Assembly (NCBI GenBank): GCA_900315055.1
Contig: OMXP01000002.1
Location: forward strand, 1 to 64,000
Direction of reading: 5' to 3'
DNA length: 64,000 bases
Origin: an uncultured Lachnospiraceae bacterium
GTDB taxonomy: Bacteria > Bacillota > Clostridia > Lachnospirales > Lachnospiraceae
Shown: in pieces, positions 53,211 to 63,152 of the stretch
Position numbering within the stretch: position 1 is the stretch's first letter
Layout: each line of letters starts with the position of its first letter
Notes under the pieces: generated by a model
Database searches by the model: none
What the model saw: the letters and a program-made list of their open reading frames with translations, nothing else
Told to the model about the DNA's origin: nothing
Position numbers and translations under genes: made by a program

Positions 53211-53246
53211 TGTCCGTTGTCAAAATGGACAGATGTATCTTACCAT
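53211..53246 (+). promoter_or_regulatory. Promoter with dyad operator for the metallophosphoesterase-ABC unit
   Basis: TTGTCA (53217-53222), 18 bases, TACCAT (53241-53246). A dyad TGTCC-n-TT-n5-AA-n-GGACA (53211-53231) covers the -35 and is a plausible site for the divergent TetR protein. Confidence 0.45.
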
Positions 53247-53277
53247 TACAGTTGTCGAAATACAACGGAGGCAGTCT

Positions 53278-54423
53278 ATGAAAGAGCAGAGAAACGGAAA
53301 ACCGGGCCAGGAGGAAAGACGGGAAAAGCCGAATCTTCGGTGGGTACTGGAGCTGATCCTGGCCCTTGCCTTTGTTCTTTACACCGCATTCCGGTTTGCG
53401 GCGATCTTTGGGGGTATGTTCAAGGTCCTGTTTCCGGTCTTCGGGGCCCTTGGCGTGTTTCTTCTTGCGTTTCAGGCGATTACGACGCTGGGGAGAGGGA
53501 GATACTCTGCCCTCTACAGCGCCCTGGTTTTTCTCTCCGGGCTGTACATTGCCTTTCTGGTCTATTCCGGGTGCGGACTTCTCGTGTTTGATGCGCTCTA
53601 TGCCATCCTTGCCTTCGGCTTCCACCTTCCGGTATCCCCTGCGCTGCTCACGGGACTTGCAGCTCTTACGGGTGTTCTTGTCACCCTGTACGGAGCCGTG
53701 CATGCGGCAAGGCCGGTTGTCGTGCCGGTGCGTGTACCGACTGCAAAGGTAAAGACGCCGTACCGTGTCGTCCAGCTCTCCGACCTCCACATCGGGGCGG
53801 TGATCGGAAGGAGGCGGATTGCCTCTGTCGTGCGGCAGGTGTCCGGTCTTTGCCCGGATCTTGTAGTGATTACCGGGGATCTGTTCAATCGAAGATCCTG
53901 CAGGGAGTGCAGGGATCTGCACCTCGTGGAGAGGGAACTTTCCTCTCTTTCCTGCCCGGTGGTGTGCGTTACGGGAAATCATGACCTTTCGGGATCTGAT
54001 CCGGACTTTTCTTCGTTCCTTTCGCGGTCCGGGATCCTGCTGGTAGATGAAAAGGAAGAGGATTTCGGTCCTGTCCGGGTCATCGGCCGTTCCGGGTGCA
54101 GGGAGGAGATGGAAAATCGCAGGCCTCTCCCGGACCTTTCCGGGGATGCAAGGCTTACCATAGTCCTTGACCACAACCCGAAGGGGATGGAAGAGGCAGC
54201 TTTTGCCGGGGCGGATCTTGCTCTTTTCGGGCACACGCACGCGGGACAGTTCTTTCCCTGCACGCTGATGACCAGGTGGTACTACGGGAAAGCGGCAAAT
54301 CACGGTGTCTCGAAAGACAGGAATACCACCTGCATCGTCTCCTCCGGCACCGGCTGCTTTCAGTGCCCGGTTCGGGTCGGAACAAATGCGGAAATCGTGA
54401 GAATTGATGTTTATCCTGTATAA
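53278..54423 (+). CDS. Membrane-anchored metallophosphoesterase (YkuE-like)
   Basis: 381 residues. Four hydrophobic helices (about 20-140) precede a calcineurin-like domain: 'VVQLSDLHIGAVIG', 'LVVITGDLFNRRS', 'VVCVTGNHDL' and 'LALFGHTHAGQFF' give the full two-metal site. Relatives include the YkuE and LpxH-like phosphatases of Bacillota. The substrate is unknown. ATG 53278 follows GGAGG. The ABC exporter starts 36 bases downstream in the same direction. Confidence 0.85.
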   Translation: MKEQRNGKPGQEERREKPNLRWVLELILALAFVLYTAFRFAAIFGGMFKVLFPVFGALGVFLLAFQAITTLGRGRYSALYSALVFLSGLYIAFLVYSGCGLLVFDALYAILAFGFHLPVSPALLTGLAALTGVLVTLYGAVHAARPVVVPVRVPTAKVKTPYRVVQLSDLHIGAVIGRRRIASVVRQVSGLCPDLVVITGDLFNRRSCRECRDLHLVERELSSLSCPVVCVTGNHDLSGSDPDFSSFLSRSGILLVDEKEEDFGPVRVIGRSGCREEMENRRPLPDLSGDARLTIVLDHNPKGMEEAAFAGADLALFGHTHAGQFFPCTLMTRWYYGKAANHGVSKDRNTTCIVSSGTGCFQCPVRVGTNAEIVRIDVYPV

Positions 54424-54459
54424 TACAAAGAGAGGGGTAGTTTGCTTTTTGGAGGGAAC

Positions 54460-55164
54460 ATGGAACCACTGATCAGGCTGGAAAACGTATGTAAGACCTA
54501 TGGAAGCGGCAAGGCGAAGGTACAGGCACTGGAGGACGTGTCCTTTACGGTAAACGAGGGTGAATTTGTCGTGCTCCTCGGATCATCCGGCGCCGGGAAG
54601 ACGACGCTGTTAAACCTTCTTGGCGGGATGGATACGGTGACAAGCGGGAAGATCCTCTTTGACGGGAAGGAGGTCTCCTCGATGTCCAAGAAGGACCTGG
54701 TTTCCTACCGGCGCTATGACGTCGGCTTCGTGTTCCAGTTCTACAATTTGATCCCGAACCTCACCGCCCTCGAAAACGTGGAGATTGCGGCAATGCTCTG
54801 CAAAGATCCGATTCCATCCGAAGAGGCGCTGGACATGGTGGGACTCTCCGAGAGATCCGGCAACTTCCCGGCACAGCTCTCCGGCGGAGAGCAGCAACGG
54901 GTTGCGATCGCAAGGGCTCTTGCAAAGAACCCCCGGATGCTTCTTTGCGATGAACCGACGGGTGCCCTCGATGACGTGACAGGGCGGCAGGTGCTGAAGA
55001 TCATCCATGACCTTGGAAGAGAGAAGAAGACGACGGTTCTTCTTATCACCCACAACCAGGCGATTGCCCCGATGGCGGATCGGATCCTGAGGATCCGGAA
55101 CGGGCATCTCATCGAGGATAAGGTGAATGATAAGGTAAAGGAGATCGGAGAGATCGAATGGTAA
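54460..55164 (+). CDS. ABC transporter ATP-binding protein (MacB/LolD type)
   Basis: 234 residues. '[20 protein letters not shown]' is Walker A, '[16 protein letters not shown]' the Q-loop, '[19 protein letters not shown]' the signature, '[11 protein letters not shown]' Walker B and 'LLITHN' the switch His. This ATPase group drives FtsX-fold permeases for peptide or lipoprotein handling and antimicrobial resistance. ATG 54460 follows GGAGGGAA. It overlaps its permease gene (ATGGTAA). Confidence 0.93.
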   Translation: MEPLIRLENVCKTYGSGKAKVQALEDVSFTVNEGEFVVLLGSSGAGKTTLLNLLGGMDTVTSGKILFDGKEVSSMSKKDLVSYRRYDVGFVFQFYNLIPNLTALENVEIAAMLCKDPIPSEEALDMVGLSERSGNFPAQLSGGEQQRVAIARALAKNPRMLLCDEPTGALDDVTGRQVLKIIHDLGREKKTTVLLITHNQAIAPMADRILRIRNGHLIEDKVNDKVKEIGEIEW

Positions 55165-57974
55165 CAGCGTTTAAACTTGCCCTGCGGAGCATCCGCACCT
55201 CCAAGGCGCGGTACCTCTCGCTGTTTTTCATTGTGCTGTTAAGTGTCGGCTTCTATGCGGGGCTGAAGCTCTGCCGGCCGCAGTTCTGGCAGGCCTGCAG
55301 AAACTACCTGACCGATCAGCACTTCTATGATTTCCGGATCTTTTCGGACCTTGGCTTTGATAAGGACGATGTGAAGGCTTTTGAGGATCTCACCGGCGTA
55401 TCCCTTGCCGAGGGGGAGAAGAGTCTTGATGCGATGGCGGACATCGGGGGGACGACGTCCCCGGTGACCGTGATGGCACTGCCGCAGTCGGTGAATGTCC
55501 CCTCCGTGGTGAGCGGAAGACTTCCGGAAAGCGATGACGAGTGCGTTGTGGACCACCGGGCGCTCCCCGATTCCGCGATCGGGGAGACGATCACGATGGA
55601 CAGTGAGGACTTGAAGGAAACGACTCTCACCGTCGTCGGCACCGTAAACTCCCCGCTCTACCTCAACGCCGACCGCGGCTCGACGAGCCTCGGGAACGGG
55701 TCACTCTCCGGCTTTGTGTACGTGACGAGGGATAACTTTACGACGGACTATGACACGGCAATCGACCTTGTCTTTTCTGACAGCGCATCCTATGACGTGT
55801 TTTCCGATGCGTACGATGACTACATCGCAGACAACAAGAGTGCCGTAAAGGAAAAGGCGCAGGAACTTGCCGATGCCTCGTATGAGGACATCCTGGACGA
55901 GATCCTGGAGAAGGGACAGAAGAAGATCGACGAGGCGAATGCGGACCTGCAGGCGAACGCCGGGAAGGCGCGCATGGAGCAGGACAAGGCAGTCTCCGAT
56001 GCCGTGGTAAAGGTGAAGGAACAGCTCGATCCCATGGTACAGGCCGGGATGATGACAGAGGACGCGGAACAGAAGCAGCTCGTCGAGGTGAGAAAGAAGG
56101 CGGAGAAGGCCGCGGACGAGGCGTTTACCCCGATCCCGCTGACCGACCTTACCGATGATGCGGATACGCTGAGCGCTTTCAAAGACGAGATCGGGAAGGA
56201 TCAGGTGGAGAGCGTATCGGACCTTGAAAAGCTCTCTGTTCCCGACATGACGCGGGACGATGCGGTAAAGGCGGCAGAGGATGAGGGGGTGAGCAGCCCC
56301 ACAGTCCACGTGCTGACGCGTTCGGAGAATGCCGGGTATGTGAGCTTTGAGTCGGATACGTCGATCATCAATGCCATCGCCGATGTGTTTCCGATCTTCT
56401 TTATTCTCATTGCCATCCTCGTCTGCGTGACGACGATGACGCGCATGGTGGAGGAGGAGAGGTCGCTCATCGGTACGCTGAAGGCGCTCGGGTATTCGAA
56501 CGGCGCGATCACGATGAAGTACCTCACCTACGCCCTGCTTGCAGCATTGCCCGGCTGGGCGGTCGGATATATCGGTGGGACGATTGCCCTTCCGCAGTGC
56601 TTCTGGCTTGCCTACAGCGTGCTGTACGACTTTACGGATCTTCCCTATGTCTTCAGCCCGTCCATGGCAGGGCTCACCCTGGCAGTCACGGCACTTGCGA
56701 TGATCGTGAGTGTCTATACTTCCTGCCGGTCGGAGCTTATTTCCTCTCCTGCGGTGCTGATACGGCCAAAGAGCGCAAAGCCGGGTCGGCGGATCTTCCT
56801 CGAGAGGATCACGCCCCTCTGGAAGAGACTCTCCTTCCTTCGGAAAGCATCCCTTCGAAACATGCTCCGCTCGCCCCTTCGCGCCATCATGATGGTGATC
56901 GGCATCGGCTGCTGTGCGGCTCTTGTCACCACGGCCTTCGGGGTACGGGATTCGATGATCGATGTCGGAAACATCCAGTACGATACCATTCAGACCTATG
57001 ACCTCACCGTGGGCGTGGATGAGGGATCGGCAGAGGACGCGGGAAAGAAGCTTGAAGGGTACGACTTTGTGACGGGCTCTCTTCCGGCGTCCGAGAAGAC
57101 CGTCGATGTAAAGAGCGACTCCTCCATGATGTCCTCCTGTACGGTTCTTGCCTTCGATGACGGGGCGGACCTTTCCGGGTACTGGACGTTTACCGGCTGG
57201 GACGGGGAGAGTGTCTCGTACCCCGAAGCGAAGGGGGATGTTCTTATCAGCAGGCGTCTTGCCCAGAAACTCGGGGTATCGGTCGGGGATACTCTTCTCG
57301 TCGGGGACGGGGACGTGCAGCTGACGGTTTCCGGGATCTTCCGGAACTATATCGGAAACTTCCTCTTTGTGACGGACGAAACCTACGCGGAGGACTATGC
57401 AGAGGACAAGGAGAAGGATTCTGACGGAAACCTTCTTGCCAACATGCTCCTGGTAAAGACCACGGGAGATCTGTCTGATGATCAGCTGACAACAGTAAAC
57501 GGGACAGACAACGTCGCAAGTGTATCTGCCCTTGCGGATTCGAGGGCGCAGGTCAATCACTCGCTCTCGTGTCTCAACTACATCATCTGGCTCATCATCG
57601 GCTTTTCCGGGGCACTGGCCTTTGTGGTCATCTTCAACCTGACGAACATCAACATCGCGGAGCGGTCGAGGGAGATCGCGACGGTGGAGGTGCTTGGCTT
57701 TACGCCGAAGGAGACGAGGTCCTATGTCCTCTGGGAAAACCTGGCACTGTCCGTCGTGGCGGGGGTCATCGGACAGCCCTTCGGGTACCTGTTCTGCCGG
57801 TTTATCATCGGCAGGATCCTCATTGACCAGATGACCTTCCCGGTCCTTGTGATGCCGGTAAGCTACTGCTTCTCGATTGTCATCACGATCCTCTTTGCCG
57901 TGATCGTCAACCGCTTCATGAGAAGCCGGATTGCGAGGATCCACATGGCGGAATCGCTGAAGGCGGTGGAGTAG
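55158..57974 (+). CDS. ABC transporter permease, double FtsX-type with coiled-coil domain
   Basis: 938 residues. Helix 1 (about 18-38) is followed by a large outer domain (about 40-410) that includes an Ala/Glu/Lys-rich coiled coil (about 235-330), then FtsX helices (about 410-530), helix 5 after '[16 protein letters not shown]', a second outer domain, and a final FtsX core ending '[12 protein letters not shown]'. This ten-helix layout matches the large Firmicute MacB-like/BceB-related permeases whose coiled coil extends from the membrane. It works with the preceding ATPase; the substrate is unknown. The divergent TetR gene is the likely regulator. Confidence 0.88.
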   Translation: MVTAFKLALRSIRTSKARYLSLFFIVLLSVGFYAGLKLCRPQFWQACRNYLTDQHFYDFRIFSDLGFDKDDVKAFEDLTGVSLAEGEKSLDAMADIGGTTSPVTVMALPQSVNVPSVVSGRLPESDDECVVDHRALPDSAIGETITMDSEDLKETTLTVVGTVNSPLYLNADRGSTSLGNGSLSGFVYVTRDNFTTDYDTAIDLVFSDSASYDVFSDAYDDYIADNKSAVKEKAQELADASYEDILDEILEKGQKKIDEANADLQANAGKARMEQDKAVSDAVVKVKEQLDPMVQAGMMTEDAEQKQLVEVRKKAEKAADEAFTPIPLTDLTDDADTLSAFKDEIGKDQVESVSDLEKLSVPDMTRDDAVKAAEDEGVSSPTVHVLTRSENAGYVSFESDTSIINAIADVFPIFFILIAILVCVTTMTRMVEEERSLIGTLKALGYSNGAITMKYLTYALLAALPGWAVGYIGGTIALPQCFWLAYSVLYDFTDLPYVFSPSMAGLTLAVTALAMIVSVYTSCRSELISSPAVLIRPKSAKPGRRIFLERITPLWKRLSFLRKASLRNMLRSPLRAIMMVIGIGCCAALVTTAFGVRDSMIDVGNIQYDTIQTYDLTVGVDEGSAEDAGKKLEGYDFVTGSLPASEKTVDVKSDSSMMSSCTVLAFDDGADLSGYWTFTGWDGESVSYPEAKGDVLISRRLAQKLGVSVGDTLLVGDGDVQLTVSGIFRNYIGNFLFVTDETYAEDYAEDKEKDSDGNLLANMLLVKTTGDLSDDQLTTVNGTDNVASVSALADSRAQVNHSLSCLNYIIWLIIGFSGALAFVVIFNLTNINIAERSREIATVEVLGFTPKETRSYVLWENLALSVVAGVIGQPFGYLFCRFIIGRILIDQMTFPVLVMPVSYCFSIVITILFAVIVNRFMRSRIARIHMAESLKAVE

Positions 57975-58027
57975 CAGACGGGATAAGATCTGCAGGACAG
58001 ACCATACAACAAGATACAGGAGAGAAG

Positions 58028-58072
58028 GAGCAGGATTTCCGGCCGCAGTTGCGGAAGGAGTCCTGCTCTTTG
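58028..58072 (+). terminator. Intrinsic terminator of the ABC exporter operon
   Basis: GAGCAGGA (58028-58035) pairs with TCCTGCTC (58061-58068), with an inner TTCC/GGAA stem, followed by TTTG. Confidence 0.65.
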
Positions 58073-58151
58073 CATACGGACTGAAAGCTGTAAGGGCAGT
58101 TGCACTGTTGCCGGCCCGGGGGCAAGGACACTGCCATATTCTTTGCGCAGA

Positions 58152-58180
58152 TTGATTCCCGCAGGGAACCGTGCTAGACT
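58152..58180 (+). promoter_or_regulatory. Promoter of the orphan ATPase gene
   Basis: TTGATT (58152-58157), 17 bases, TAGACT (58175-58180). The predicted transcription start falls just before the three palindromes. Confidence 0.4.
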
Positions 58181-58191
58181 GCAATAAATAG

Positions 58192-58231
58192 AATCATGAT
58201 TTGGTAAATCATGATTCGGTAAATCGTGATT
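58192..58231. repeat. Three 10-bp palindromes at 15-bp spacing
   Basis: AATCATGATT at 58192-58201 and 58207-58216 and AATCGTGATT at 58222-58231, each separated by TGGTA/CGGTA. The first two are perfect self-complementary palindromes. They lie between the likely promoter and the ATPase start codon, where they could be operators. Confidence 0.7.
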
Positions 58232-58252
58232 TTGTTTATTGAGGAGAACGGC

Positions 58253-59665
58253 ATGAGATTCCTTTGCAGAGAAAATGAACTCAGGAAGATGAACCGGAGA
58301 TATGAGGCGGGAAAGTTTGAGTGCATTATCATTTACGGCAGACGCCGTGTCGGGAAGACCGCACTGATCAACGAGTTCTGCAAGAATAAGAAAACCGTCT
58401 TCTTTTCCGCCCTGCGTGCTACAGCACAGGAGAATCTGAAAGCATTGTCAATGGCAATTTACGAGTGTGACCACCCGGAAACGGAAAATTATCCGGTATA
58501 TCAGGACTTTGAAGCAGCACTTGACGAGATCGGAAGAATGGGAAGAGATGAACGGCTGATCTTTGTCATTGATGAGTACCCGTACCTTGCAAAAGCATAT
58601 GAGGCGATTTCGTCCAGAATTCAGCATCTGATCGATCACAGGTGGCAGGAGAGCAGGCTGTACCTGATCCTCAGCGGTTCATCTGTCAGTTTCATGGAGA
58701 ATCAGGTTCTCGGGTATCAAAGCCCCCTGTATGGAAGACGGACGGCTCAGTTCAAGATCGAGAAGCTGACTTACAAAGAAACGGCAACCTTTTATCCGAA
58801 TCTTACGAATGAACAGAATGCGTGCGTTTATGGCATGACCGGTGGGATCCCGCATTACATCAATAAGCTGGATATCCGGGACTCTTTGGACGAAGCTGTC
58901 ATTGACAACATTTTTGACCGATCCGGATATCTGTTTGAGGAGCCGGAGAATCTGCTGAAGCAGGAGCTGCGGGACCCCGGTGTCTACAATTCCATTATTC
59001 GGGCAATCGCTCAGGGCGCTTCGAAGCTGAATGAAATTGCAACGAAAACAGGATTACCAAGCGGAGTATGCACGACATATATCAATACACTGATGGAACT
59101 TGGAATCCTGAAAAAAGAGACACCGATTACGGAAAAACCGGGAAAGAAGACGATCTATCTGATCGATGATAATTTCTTCCGGTTCTGGTATCGGTTTGTG
59201 CCGGAGAATTACTCCCTCATCGTTTCCGGCAGATTTCCGAGTGTCTATGAGCGGGCTGTGAAATCGAAGATGCACGACTACATGGGACTGATCTTTGAGA
59301 AAATGTGTCGTGAATATCTTCTCCGATATGCACCGGATCTTCCGTTTGAACTTTCTGACGTCGGTCAGTGGTGGGGGACGGATCCCAAAACGAGGAAACA
59401 GGTTCAGATTGATATCGTGGGAGTGCCCGTCAGGGAAAATGAACAGAGAATCACCGAATATCTGATTGGTTCCTGCAAGTTCCGAAATGAGAAGATTGGC
59501 ATGGACGAACTGACACTGCTTGAAGACTATGCACAGGTTTTCGGGAAAGGGCTCCGGTACCGGTTTGTCATCTTTTCTCTGGGAGGCTTCACAGACGAGC
59601 TGCTGGAAGCGGCAAAAACAGAGGGCGTGCAGCTGATCACACTGGATGATTTATATTCCTTGTGA
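58253..59665 (+). CDS. AAA ATPase of the DUF234/archaeal-type group
   Basis: 470 residues. 'CIIIYGRRRVGKTALINEF' is Walker A, 'LIFVIDEYPYLAKAY' Walker B, 'LILSGSSVSFMENQVL' sensor 1; a winged-helix part ('LNEIATKTGLPSGVCTTYIN') and a C-terminal DUF234 nuclease-like domain ('WWGTDPKTRKQVQIDIVGV' with a D-x-D pattern) follow. Such ATPases are scattered in bacteria and archaea, often near mobile DNA; their role is not known. The gene is AT-richer than its neighbours, stands alone between terminators, and has phased palindromes upstream, all consistent with transfer. ATG 58253 follows GAGGAGAA. Confidence 0.88.
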   Translation: MRFLCRENELRKMNRRYEAGKFECIIIYGRRRVGKTALINEFCKNKKTVFFSALRATAQENLKALSMAIYECDHPETENYPVYQDFEAALDEIGRMGRDERLIFVIDEYPYLAKAYEAISSRIQHLIDHRWQESRLYLILSGSSVSFMENQVLGYQSPLYGRRTAQFKIEKLTYKETATFYPNLTNEQNACVYGMTGGIPHYINKLDIRDSLDEAVIDNIFDRSGYLFEEPENLLKQELRDPGVYNSIIRAIAQGASKLNEIATKTGLPSGVCTTYINTLMELGILKKETPITEKPGKKTIYLIDDNFFRFWYRFVPENYSLIVSGRFPSVYERAVKSKMHDYMGLIFEKMCREYLLRYAPDLPFELSDVGQWWGTDPKTRKQVQIDIVGVPVRENEQRITEYLIGSCKFRNEKIGMDELTLLEDYAQVFGKGLRYRFVIFSLGGFTDELLEAAKTEGVQLITLDDLYSL

Positions 59666-59709
59666 ATTCTCTTTTGGGCTTTATCCGGAAACACTGCAGA
59701 GGATGAAAA

Positions 59710-59755
59710 ATCCCGGAGCACCGAATGGGTATGATGCTCCGGGATATTGTTCTTC
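59710..59755 (+). terminator. Intrinsic terminator of the ATPase gene
   Basis: ATCCCGGAGCA (59710-59720) pairs perfectly with TGCTCCGGGAT (59734-59744), followed by ATTGTTCTTCT. Confidence 0.65.
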
Positions 59756-59804
59756 TGATTTGATTGGCTGTTCTTTTCTTTGCTGCTGCCTGTCTTTTCT
59801 TTTC

Positions 59805-60692
59805 CTACAGACGGTTCAGGACGTCTCCTGTTGAGTCCTCAAAGAACAGGAGACCCAGGAGCCCCGGTCCCGTGTGGACGGCCATCGATGCCGTGATCTG
59901 CTCCTTGAACAGGATCCTGGCCTTCGGGCAGGTTTCCCTGACCATCTTTTCCATCTCGTCCGCTTCCTCCGGCGCGCCGCCGTAGGGGATGACAACATAT
60001 GCGTCATCATCGTCTCCCGCCTTCTCGCGGACCTTCTCGAGGAGTTTTTCCCGTCCTGCCTTCTTCGAGGCACGGATCTTGGCCGCGGTGTAGTAGACAC
60101 CTTCCTCGTTGCAGCAGATGATCGGACGGATCTTCAGCCTGTTTGTCAGAAAGTACGTGACGGTGCCGATGCGGCCGCCCTGATGGAGATAGTCGAGGGT
60201 ATCCATGTAAAACATGAGGCTTGCCCGGACTTTGTGCCCTTCCAGGGCGTCCTTTATCTCCTCAAACGATGCGCCGTTCTTCAGACTTGCCGCCGCCCAG
60301 ATCGCATAGATGCCGGAGCCGATGGAGATGTTTCTCGTATCGAAGACAAAGGTGCGAAGATTCGGGTATTCCTGCGCGACGGATTCGATCTGATGGACCG
60401 TGCCGGAGAGGTGCTCGGAGATGTTGATGAAGATCGCCTGATCATAGCCCTCGTTCAAAAGTTCTGTGAACAGGTCGTGGATCTCGGCGGGCGATGGCGT
60501 CGAGGTCTTCGGCTGCTGCGGGAATCGCTCATAGATGATCTTCGGGTCGATGACACCGTCCAGATAATCCCCGTCGGGATACATCACGTGGACCGGAAGA
60601 ACCCGGATCCCGAGGCGCTCTGCCAGATCCTTCGGCACGTCGCCGCAGGAGTCCGTGACGATCACTGTCTTATGCTGAACCTGTTCAGCCAT
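59805..60692 (-). CDS. degV: DegV family fatty-acid-binding protein
   Basis: 295 residues. 'VIVTDSCGDVPKDLAERLGI' at the start, 'KTSTPSPAEIHDLFTELL', 'SEHLSGTVHQIESVA' and 'LDYLHQGGRIG' are the DegV/FakB motifs; the TS and S-x-T residues hold the fatty-acid carboxylate. FakB proteins present exogenous fatty acids to the kinase FakA for membrane lipid synthesis. No fakA is visible here. ATG 60692 follows AAGGAGGGAA. Confidence 0.92.
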   Translation of the reverse strand: MAEQVQHKTVIVTDSCGDVPKDLAERLGIRVLPVHVMYPDGDYLDGVIDPKIIYERFPQQPKTSTPSPAEIHDLFTELLNEGYDQAIFINISEHLSGTVHQIESVAQEYPNLRTFVFDTRNISIGSGIYAIWAAASLKNGASFEEIKDALEGHKVRASLMFYMDTLDYLHQGGRIGTVTYFLTNRLKIRPIICCNEEGVYYTAAKIRASKKAGREKLLEKVREKAGDDDDAYVVIPYGGAPEEADEMEKMVRETCPKARILFKEQITASMAVHTGPGLLGLLFFEDSTGDVLNRL

Positions 60693-60832
60693 GATAAAAT
60701 TCCCTCCTTATTTTCCCTCTATTGTCTTTGACATCATACCACCATGCGCCTTCCTGGGGTATTCTATTTGGCAGAGGGCTGACAGAGACGGAATTTGATA
60801 CTGATGATGCTGAGGATATTCGGAGGTATTTC

Positions 60833-61480
60833 ATGGAAAACGACACAAGAACACAGGAAGAGATCACAAGAAGCGGCAACCCCGCAAAGCCGGTGGGGGA
60901 GGACGGGAAGACGATGCTCTCCCGCATGAATGAGAGTCATTATGAGATGACCGGCTGGGCACTCTCGTTCTGGACGATTGCGCCGACGGATCGGGTCCTC
61001 GACTGCGGGTGCGGAGGCGGCATGACGGTGCACCGCATGGCAGAGAAGGTTGAGGACGGGAAAGTCACCGGCATCGACTACTCGAAGGTGTCGGTTGCAG
61101 CATCGAAGGACCTAAATTCGAAGGAGATACAGGCCAAAAAGGCGGAGATTCTCGAGGCCTCGGTCGAGGATCTGCCTTTTGCGGACGAAACCTTTGACAA
61201 GGTGATCACGGTGGAGAGTTTCTACTTCTGGCCGGACGCGGTGCGGGATCTCAAAGAGGTACGGCGGGTGCTGAAGGACGGCGGGACCTTTCTTCTGGTT
61301 GCGGATATCTACGGAGATCTTCCTCTGTCCGAGAAGGAGAAGGAAAACATCGAACGCTACTCTCTCCGGAACCCGACGATCGCAGAGTTCCGGGAGCTGT
61401 TTTCAAAGGCAGGCTTCTCCCGGTGCCTTGTGCACACGAAGGAAGGGACGACCTGGATCTGCGTTGAGGGGACGAAATAG
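60833..61480 (+). CDS. Class I SAM-dependent methyltransferase
   Basis: 215 residues. 'RVLDCGCGGGMTVHRMAEKV' is the SAM-binding motif I, 'VTGIDYSKVSVAASKD' motif II, 'ASVEDLPFADETFDKVITVE' and 'DGGTFLLVADIYGD' motifs of the UbiE/Methyltransf_11 group. The acceptor is unknown. ATG 60833 follows CGGAGG. It is divergent from degV and ends at a shared terminator. Confidence 0.88.
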   Translation: MENDTRTQEEITRSGNPAKPVGEDGKTMLSRMNESHYEMTGWALSFWTIAPTDRVLDCGCGGGMTVHRMAEKVEDGKVTGIDYSKVSVAASKDLNSKEIQAKKAEILEASVEDLPFADETFDKVITVESFYFWPDAVRDLKEVRRVLKDGGTFLLVADIYGDLPLSEKEKENIERYSLRNPTIAEFRELFSKAGFSRCLVHTKEGTTWICVEGTK

Positions 61481-61492
61481 AGCTTAGGATGC

Positions 61493-61541
61493 AAAAGGAG
61501 CAGGTGACGAACTTTGTAGGTTCGTACCGGCTCCTTTTCCT
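61493..61541. terminator. Bidirectional intrinsic terminator
   Basis: AAAAGGAGC (61493-61501) pairs with GCTCCTTTT (61530-61538), enclosing an inner ACGAAC/GGTTCGT stem. T-runs exist on both strands for the converging methyltransferase and permease genes. Confidence 0.75.
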
Positions 61542-61588
61542 TATTCTGCGGTTTTACTTCTTTCGTTTTGTGGTTCTGCTTTTCTTTC

Positions 61589-63040
61589 CTACTGCTTCTG
61601 TTCCTTCGGATTGATCTCGTTCTTCGGGATCGCGACGTTCAGGATGATGGCGATGAGACATGCGGAGACGATGCCGGACTCACCGAAGATCAGCTGCACG
61701 AGGTAGGGAAGGTGCGTAAGGATCGCGCTGTTCGTTCCGAGGGCGTAGCCGACACCGAGGGAGACGGCGATGATCGAGGTGTTGCGCGCATCGAGGGGCT
61801 CTCTGGTCACCAGCTGGATGCCGGAGACGACGATTGAGGCGAACATCATGACCGCGGCACCGCCGAGGACCGACTGGGGCATGATCGAGAGGATGGCGGA
61901 GAGCTTCGGGAACAGGCCGCACAGGATCAGAAAGATGCCTCCGAGGCCGATGGAGTAGCGGTTTACGATCTTTGTCATCGAGACAAGGCCGACGTTCTGG
62001 GAGAACGAGGTGTTCGGCAGGACACCGAAGATCGATGCGAACGAGGAGCCGAGGCCGTCGCACATGACGCCGCCGGAGAGCTCCTTATCCGTTGCTTCTC
62101 TTCCCATGCCGCCCTCGGCGATGCCGGAGATGTCACCGATGGTTTCGACTGCGGTCACGATGAACATGATGAGCATCGGGAGGATCGCGCGAAGGTCAAA
62201 GACGAAGGATACCGGCATGAACTGCGGCACGGAGAACCAGGACGCGTTTTTTACGGTATCCCACTGCAGGGCCCAGGAGCAGGTGGCGGTGATGGTTTCG
62301 CCTGCGTCGTTGACATAGGTGCAGGTCGTCGGCAGGACGTGTCCCATGATGGCACAGATGATGTAGCCGGCAATAATGCCGAGGAGAATCGAGCTGTAGC
62401 TCGTAAAGCCCTTCGTGCCGTGCTTCAGAATCAGAATGATGACGAGGACACAGGTCGCGACAAACAGGTTTGGCAGGGAGCCGAAGTCGTGGTTCGAGGA
62501 GCCGCCGCCGAAGTAGCTGATGCCGACCGAGAGGAGCGAGAGGCCGATGGAGAGCACCACCGTGCCGGTGACGACCGGCGGGAAGAACTTTCTTAAGGGT
62601 TTCAGGATCGCCCCGAGAAACGTCTCAAACAGGCCGCCGATAAGGCTTGCCCCGAGGATGGCGCCGTAGGCGATGACACCGCCGCCCATGGTATTCGCGA
62701 TGCTGCTCATGACGCCGATAAAGCCGGAGCTCGTTCCCATGACGACGGGAAGTTTTGCGCCGACAGGGCCGATCGTGAAGACCTGCACCAGGGTCACGAT
62801 GCCGGCGATGAGCATGGCGTTCTGCAGCAGGGTGATCCGGAGAGCCCCCATGCCGCCGTCCACGGTGATCCCGCAAAGGCCCATGATGACGATGAGCGGG
62901 GTCAGGTTCCCGACGAACATCGCGAGCACGTGCTGAAGTCCGACGGGCAGAGCAATCGCAAGGCGGGGTCTGCCGTCGAGATCATAGGGTGTTGCTTCCT
63001 GTTCCGGTTTCTTTGGGACACTGTCCTGTTTCCTGTCCAT
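61589..63040 (-). CDS. NCS2 nucleobase:cation symporter (xanthine/uracil permease)
   Basis: 483 residues with about 14 hydrophobic segments. 'LQHVLAMFVGNLTPLIVIMG' near the start, 'GTSSGFIGVMSSIANTMGGG', 'VTAVETIGDISGIAEGGMGR' (helix 8 with the conserved Glu) and 'NTSFSQNVGLVSMTKIVNRY' (the NxG/QN motif) are NCS2 signatures nearer to xanthine/urate than to uracil carriers. It imports a purine with protons. The minus-strand leader contains a terminator between promoter and gene. RidA and an SsnA-like deaminase next door fit purine breakdown. Confidence 0.88.
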   Translation of the reverse strand: MDRKQDSVPKKPEQEATPYDLDGRPRLAIALPVGLQHVLAMFVGNLTPLIVIMGLCGITVDGGMGALRITLLQNAMLIAGIVTLVQVFTIGPVGAKLPVVMGTSSGFIGVMSSIANTMGGGVIAYGAILGASLIGGLFETFLGAILKPLRKFFPPVVTGTVVLSIGLSLLSVGISYFGGGSSNHDFGSLPNLFVATCVLVIILILKHGTKGFTSYSSILLGIIAGYIICAIMGHVLPTTCTYVNDAGETITATCSWALQWDTVKNASWFSVPQFMPVSFVFDLRAILPMLIMFIVTAVETIGDISGIAEGGMGREATDKELSGGVMCDGLGSSFASIFGVLPNTSFSQNVGLVSMTKIVNRYSIGLGGIFLILCGLFPKLSAILSIMPQSVLGGAAVMMFASIVVSGIQLVTREPLDARNTSIIAVSLGVGYALGTNSAILTHLPYLVQLIFGESGIVSACLIAIILNVAIPKNEINPKEQKQ

Positions 63041-63091
63041 GAATACCTCCTACTGCTGAAAATCTGTCAGCTTTGAAAACAATGAGTTATT

Positions 63092-63138
63092 GGCTCGGGT
63101 AGCAAAAAGAGCCGCTTCGCCCTTCGACAAAGCGGCTC
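63092..63138 (-). terminator. Attenuator in the permease leader
   Basis: On the minus strand GAGCCGCTT (63138-63130) pairs with AAGCGGCTC (63117-63109), followed by TTTTTG: a strong terminator about 70 bases before the start codon. A downstream GAGCC (63096-63092) can pair instead with the GGCTC of the terminator's 3' arm, giving a mutually exclusive antiterminator hairpin. Confidence 0.6.
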
Positions 63139-63152
63139 CGTTGCCTTTGTTC

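Noticed and set aside
55701-58184. 827-codon open frame antisense to the ABC permease
   Set aside because: A shadow of the GC-rich third codon positions; no start context or family resemblance.
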